Origin: Erythrophleum ivorense | Lineage: Eukaryota; Streptophyta; Magnoliopsida; Fabales; Fabaceae | DNA: 64,000 nt | Reading direction: 5' to 3' | NCBI GenBank assembly: GCA_026724425.1 | Contig: JAIUCV010000118.1 | Location: 248,001-312,000 of the forward strand | In this document: positions 62,127 through 64,000 of the stretch, piece after piece | Layout of the letters: every line of letters begins with the position of its first letter | How positions within the stretch are numbered: the stretch's first letter is position 1 | Notes under the pieces: generated by a model | Seen by the model: only the letters and a program-made list of their open reading frames with translations | Databases searched by the model: none | What the model was told of the DNA's origin: nothing | Position numbers and translations under genes: made by a program

Positions 62127-64000
62127 GCATGGACATATTGACATATACAATCATTCAAGAGAAATTTTTAACATTTGAGCAAGTCATACATAGCATACAT
62201 AGGCTTGCCAAGTAAGTGGATTAGCCTCACCCATTCACTTATAGATTTTGAACTTGCCTCACCCATTCTTTATGAGGTTTTTGACTCAACCTTACTCTTG
62301 GGAGTTAACCTCACTTTTGCGAGACTTTTTATTTTGTATTAACCAATTTTAAGGATTCTTAGCTCATCATTACCAAGGCTAAGGGCTTTTGGCTACACCA
62401 CACATAAGCAAACCCAAGCATACATAATAAACATCATATGAAAGCATAATGTAACATCATGGCACCATGGAATAAAATTTATTCTAAAATACTTTTCATG
62501 GCTTAAAATACACATACACACATTTAAAGACAAGCCAAGCATATATTCATGTATGAGAGAAGGAGGAGTGCGCTACCTTAGATACAACCACACATTTTCT
62601 CCTTGAAACAATGGTCCCTTCCTCGGCCTCACACACACAAAGGTATGGGGTTAGTTTCTCTTAGCCTAAACATAATTTATGGGAACTAATTAGGTTCATG
62701 GAATTAATTCTAAGGCCACATATCTTCCTTAAACACTAACTTGGTCTATTAACCCTTTTATGGTTCCAAGAATGCACCTAATGAAGCAACACCTATCAAA
62801 TAAATTCTAGGCTCCATTTTTTCCTTCCATATATGATTCTTGACTCCTTTTAAGCCTCTTGGAGTCATCACACAATTGAAACAAGGAGCCTAATTACATG
62901 TTGCTTCTTCAGGTCATATTATGGAACATAAGACATGAATTCATTCTCTAGGCCTCCTAAATTTTTTTCAAGGCTTTTTCTCATTTTCATTCATCATATA
63001 TGACTCAAAACTGGGCTTGAAAAAATTTAAAACTCTCCCTCGGTATGCTAACCCTCTTAGGTTGAGACTTGGAAGCAATTTGGCCTTCATGGACTTTGGT
63101 TTGTTTTCTTGATGGAGGAAGCACATGGGAGACTTTTAGGGATCTTAGGAGCTCATTTAAACTTTCATTTATGTATAAAAATTAAGGTATCAAGTCAGAT
63201 TTTACAAGGAGCACATGAAATCCTAGAATTTCTATCTTGAATTTCCATGATTATTTGTTAATTCTTTTTGCATATTCTTATTTTCACACTCCTTTTCCTA
63301 AGATTCACCCTTATTTCTATCCAAAATCCTAGTCCTCCCAAATCTTCTTGGGTGGGGCAAACCAAGGAGAGAAGAGGAGCAAGGGGTAGCCATCATGGAA
63401 GGAGAAATTACCTTGTTTTTCTTTGTTTTCTTGCTTGAATTCTCCTTTCTTTGGCCTCCTCTCTTCAAATCTGAATTGTCCCCTTTGCTCCTCCCTTAAA
63501 GCAAATCCATATACTTCAATATAATCATAGGAAAGAAAGGCAAATGGAGGAGAAAAGGTTTGTAGAGGAAAGAGCATGAAAAACTACCAAAAATCCATAC
63601 CTTTGGCCTTTGATTTCTCCTTTTCTTTCTTTTCCTCTTATGCGCCACTCTACCTAGGGTTTTTCTCTGGTTTAGGGCAAAAACATATGAAGCTAAATGA
63701 GTGGAGGAGTGGGGTGCCCTATATATATAGGTAGGAGGAAGGAAGACTTTTTCAAAAATTTCCGTTTCGTCCTTTGTTCTTGACATTATTGTTTCTAATT
63801 CGTTTTAGCTCCTTTTTTAGAACCGTCTTTTCCTTTATAAAATTTATGTTCCCAATTTAGTAAAATGCCTTTGGAATCACTCAAATCAGAGCTAAAACCT
63901 TCCCAAATGAATCCATCAAAGTTTGGGTACACAACGCTAGAAAACATCCACTGAAGGAGTTTTAACTGTCCCGGGACTTCCCATGGTTTTTAGTACCTCT
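62127..64000 (-). repeat. 5' LTR of the chromovirus, outer part, cut by the window edge
   Basis: This corresponds to about 46246-48130 of the 3' LTR, with minisatellite at 62210-62420. A further 270 bp or so to the LTR end, and the outer target duplication, should follow beyond 64000. The minus-strand frames at 63329-63786 overlap each other in different phases and lie across the TATA region, so they are not genes. Confidence 0.88.
63721..63730 (-). promoter_or_regulatory. TATA box of the chromovirus 5' LTR
   Basis: The minus strand reads CTACCTATATATATAGGGCACCCCACTCC. This is the box that would start the full-length chromovirus RNA. The inverted LTR now sits between it and the gag start, downstream in the transcript. 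Confidence 0.62.

Larger units (their letters stand above)
44718..64000 (-). mobile_element. Chromovirus (Tekay/Del-like Ty3/gypsy), full-length but dead, with nested insertions
   Basis: On the minus strand the order is 5' LTR (from beyond 64000 to 57041), primer binding site, gag, protease, RT, RNase H, integrase, chromodomain, polypurine tract, 3' LTR (48401-44718). Three younger insertions interrupt it: an A solo LTR in RT (50592-54451), a MITE inside that LTR, and an inverted A LTR in the 5' LTR (58575-62126). The two LTRs of the element resemble each other more than they resemble other copies, about 92 percent by eye over the first 350 bases. Frames are broken in every domain. The outer end of the 5' LTR and its target duplication lie outside the window. 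The giant LTR and chromodomain point to the Tekay/Del branch. Confidence 0.9.

Noticed and set aside
63329..63786. Two minus-strand frames across the chromovirus 5' LTR leader
   Set aside because: Equivalent positions in the sister LTR (47430-47880) do not keep these frames, and they cover the TATA region.

Overview
This 64 kb window is gene-free, AT-rich plant DNA built almost entirely of nested LTR retrotransposons. The evidence for a plant nuclear genome is the lack of any intact host gene, an initiator-tRNA-Met type primer binding site (TGGTATCAGAGC), 5-bp target-site duplications (TSDs), a Ty3/gypsy pol with a C-terminal chromodomain of the kind found in plant chromoviruses (Tekay/Del-like), and a gag starting MVNTRRG. 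No species can be named from sequence alone; a large-genome angiosperm is the safest reading. No host CDS, tRNA, rRNA or CRISPR was found, and every short ORF examined lies inside a repeat.

Three repeat families explain most of the window. Family A is a giant LTR of about 3.7 kb (TGTAACATC...GGTGTTACA in sense) with a TATA box and an internal degenerate minisatellite. Family R2 is a second LTR of about 2.9 kb with an unusual GC-rich array. Family B is an unclassified repeat with an ACGT-rich stretch. Diverged A-like LTRs (called A') form the older substrate.

Layout: 1-7567, a plus-strand non-autonomous (LARD-like) element with its 5' LTR end, primer binding site and noncoding interior, split by an R2 solo LTR (2868-5843). 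7568-13765, repeat B and A' LTR fragments. 13766-31559, a second LARD-like element on the minus strand, bounded by perfect CAAAT duplications, with two LTRs, a polypurine tract and a noncoding interior split by an R2 solo LTR (20637-23507, TSD ACTTT) and an A solo LTR (23729-27465, TSD TGCCT). 31560-40880, a mosaic of repeat B and A' host carrying a deleted 1.15 kb chromovirus remnant (35079-36228) and an A-type solo LTR (36561-40015, TSD ATTTC). 40880-44717, a truncated R2 LTR and a decayed plus-strand gag-pol. 44718-64000, a minus-strand chromovirus (3' LTR, polypurine tract, chromodomain, integrase, RNase H, RT, protease, gag, primer binding site, 5' LTR). Its RT is split by an A solo LTR (50592-54451) that itself carries a 170-bp MITE, and its 5' LTR is split by an inverted A LTR (58575-62126).

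The most interesting feature is the apparent partnership in which one giant LTR family is shared by a coding chromovirus and by two noncoding LARD-like elements whose roughly 4.5 kb interior is conserved between copies yet carries no recognisable gag or pol. The junctions also give a readable order of insertions.
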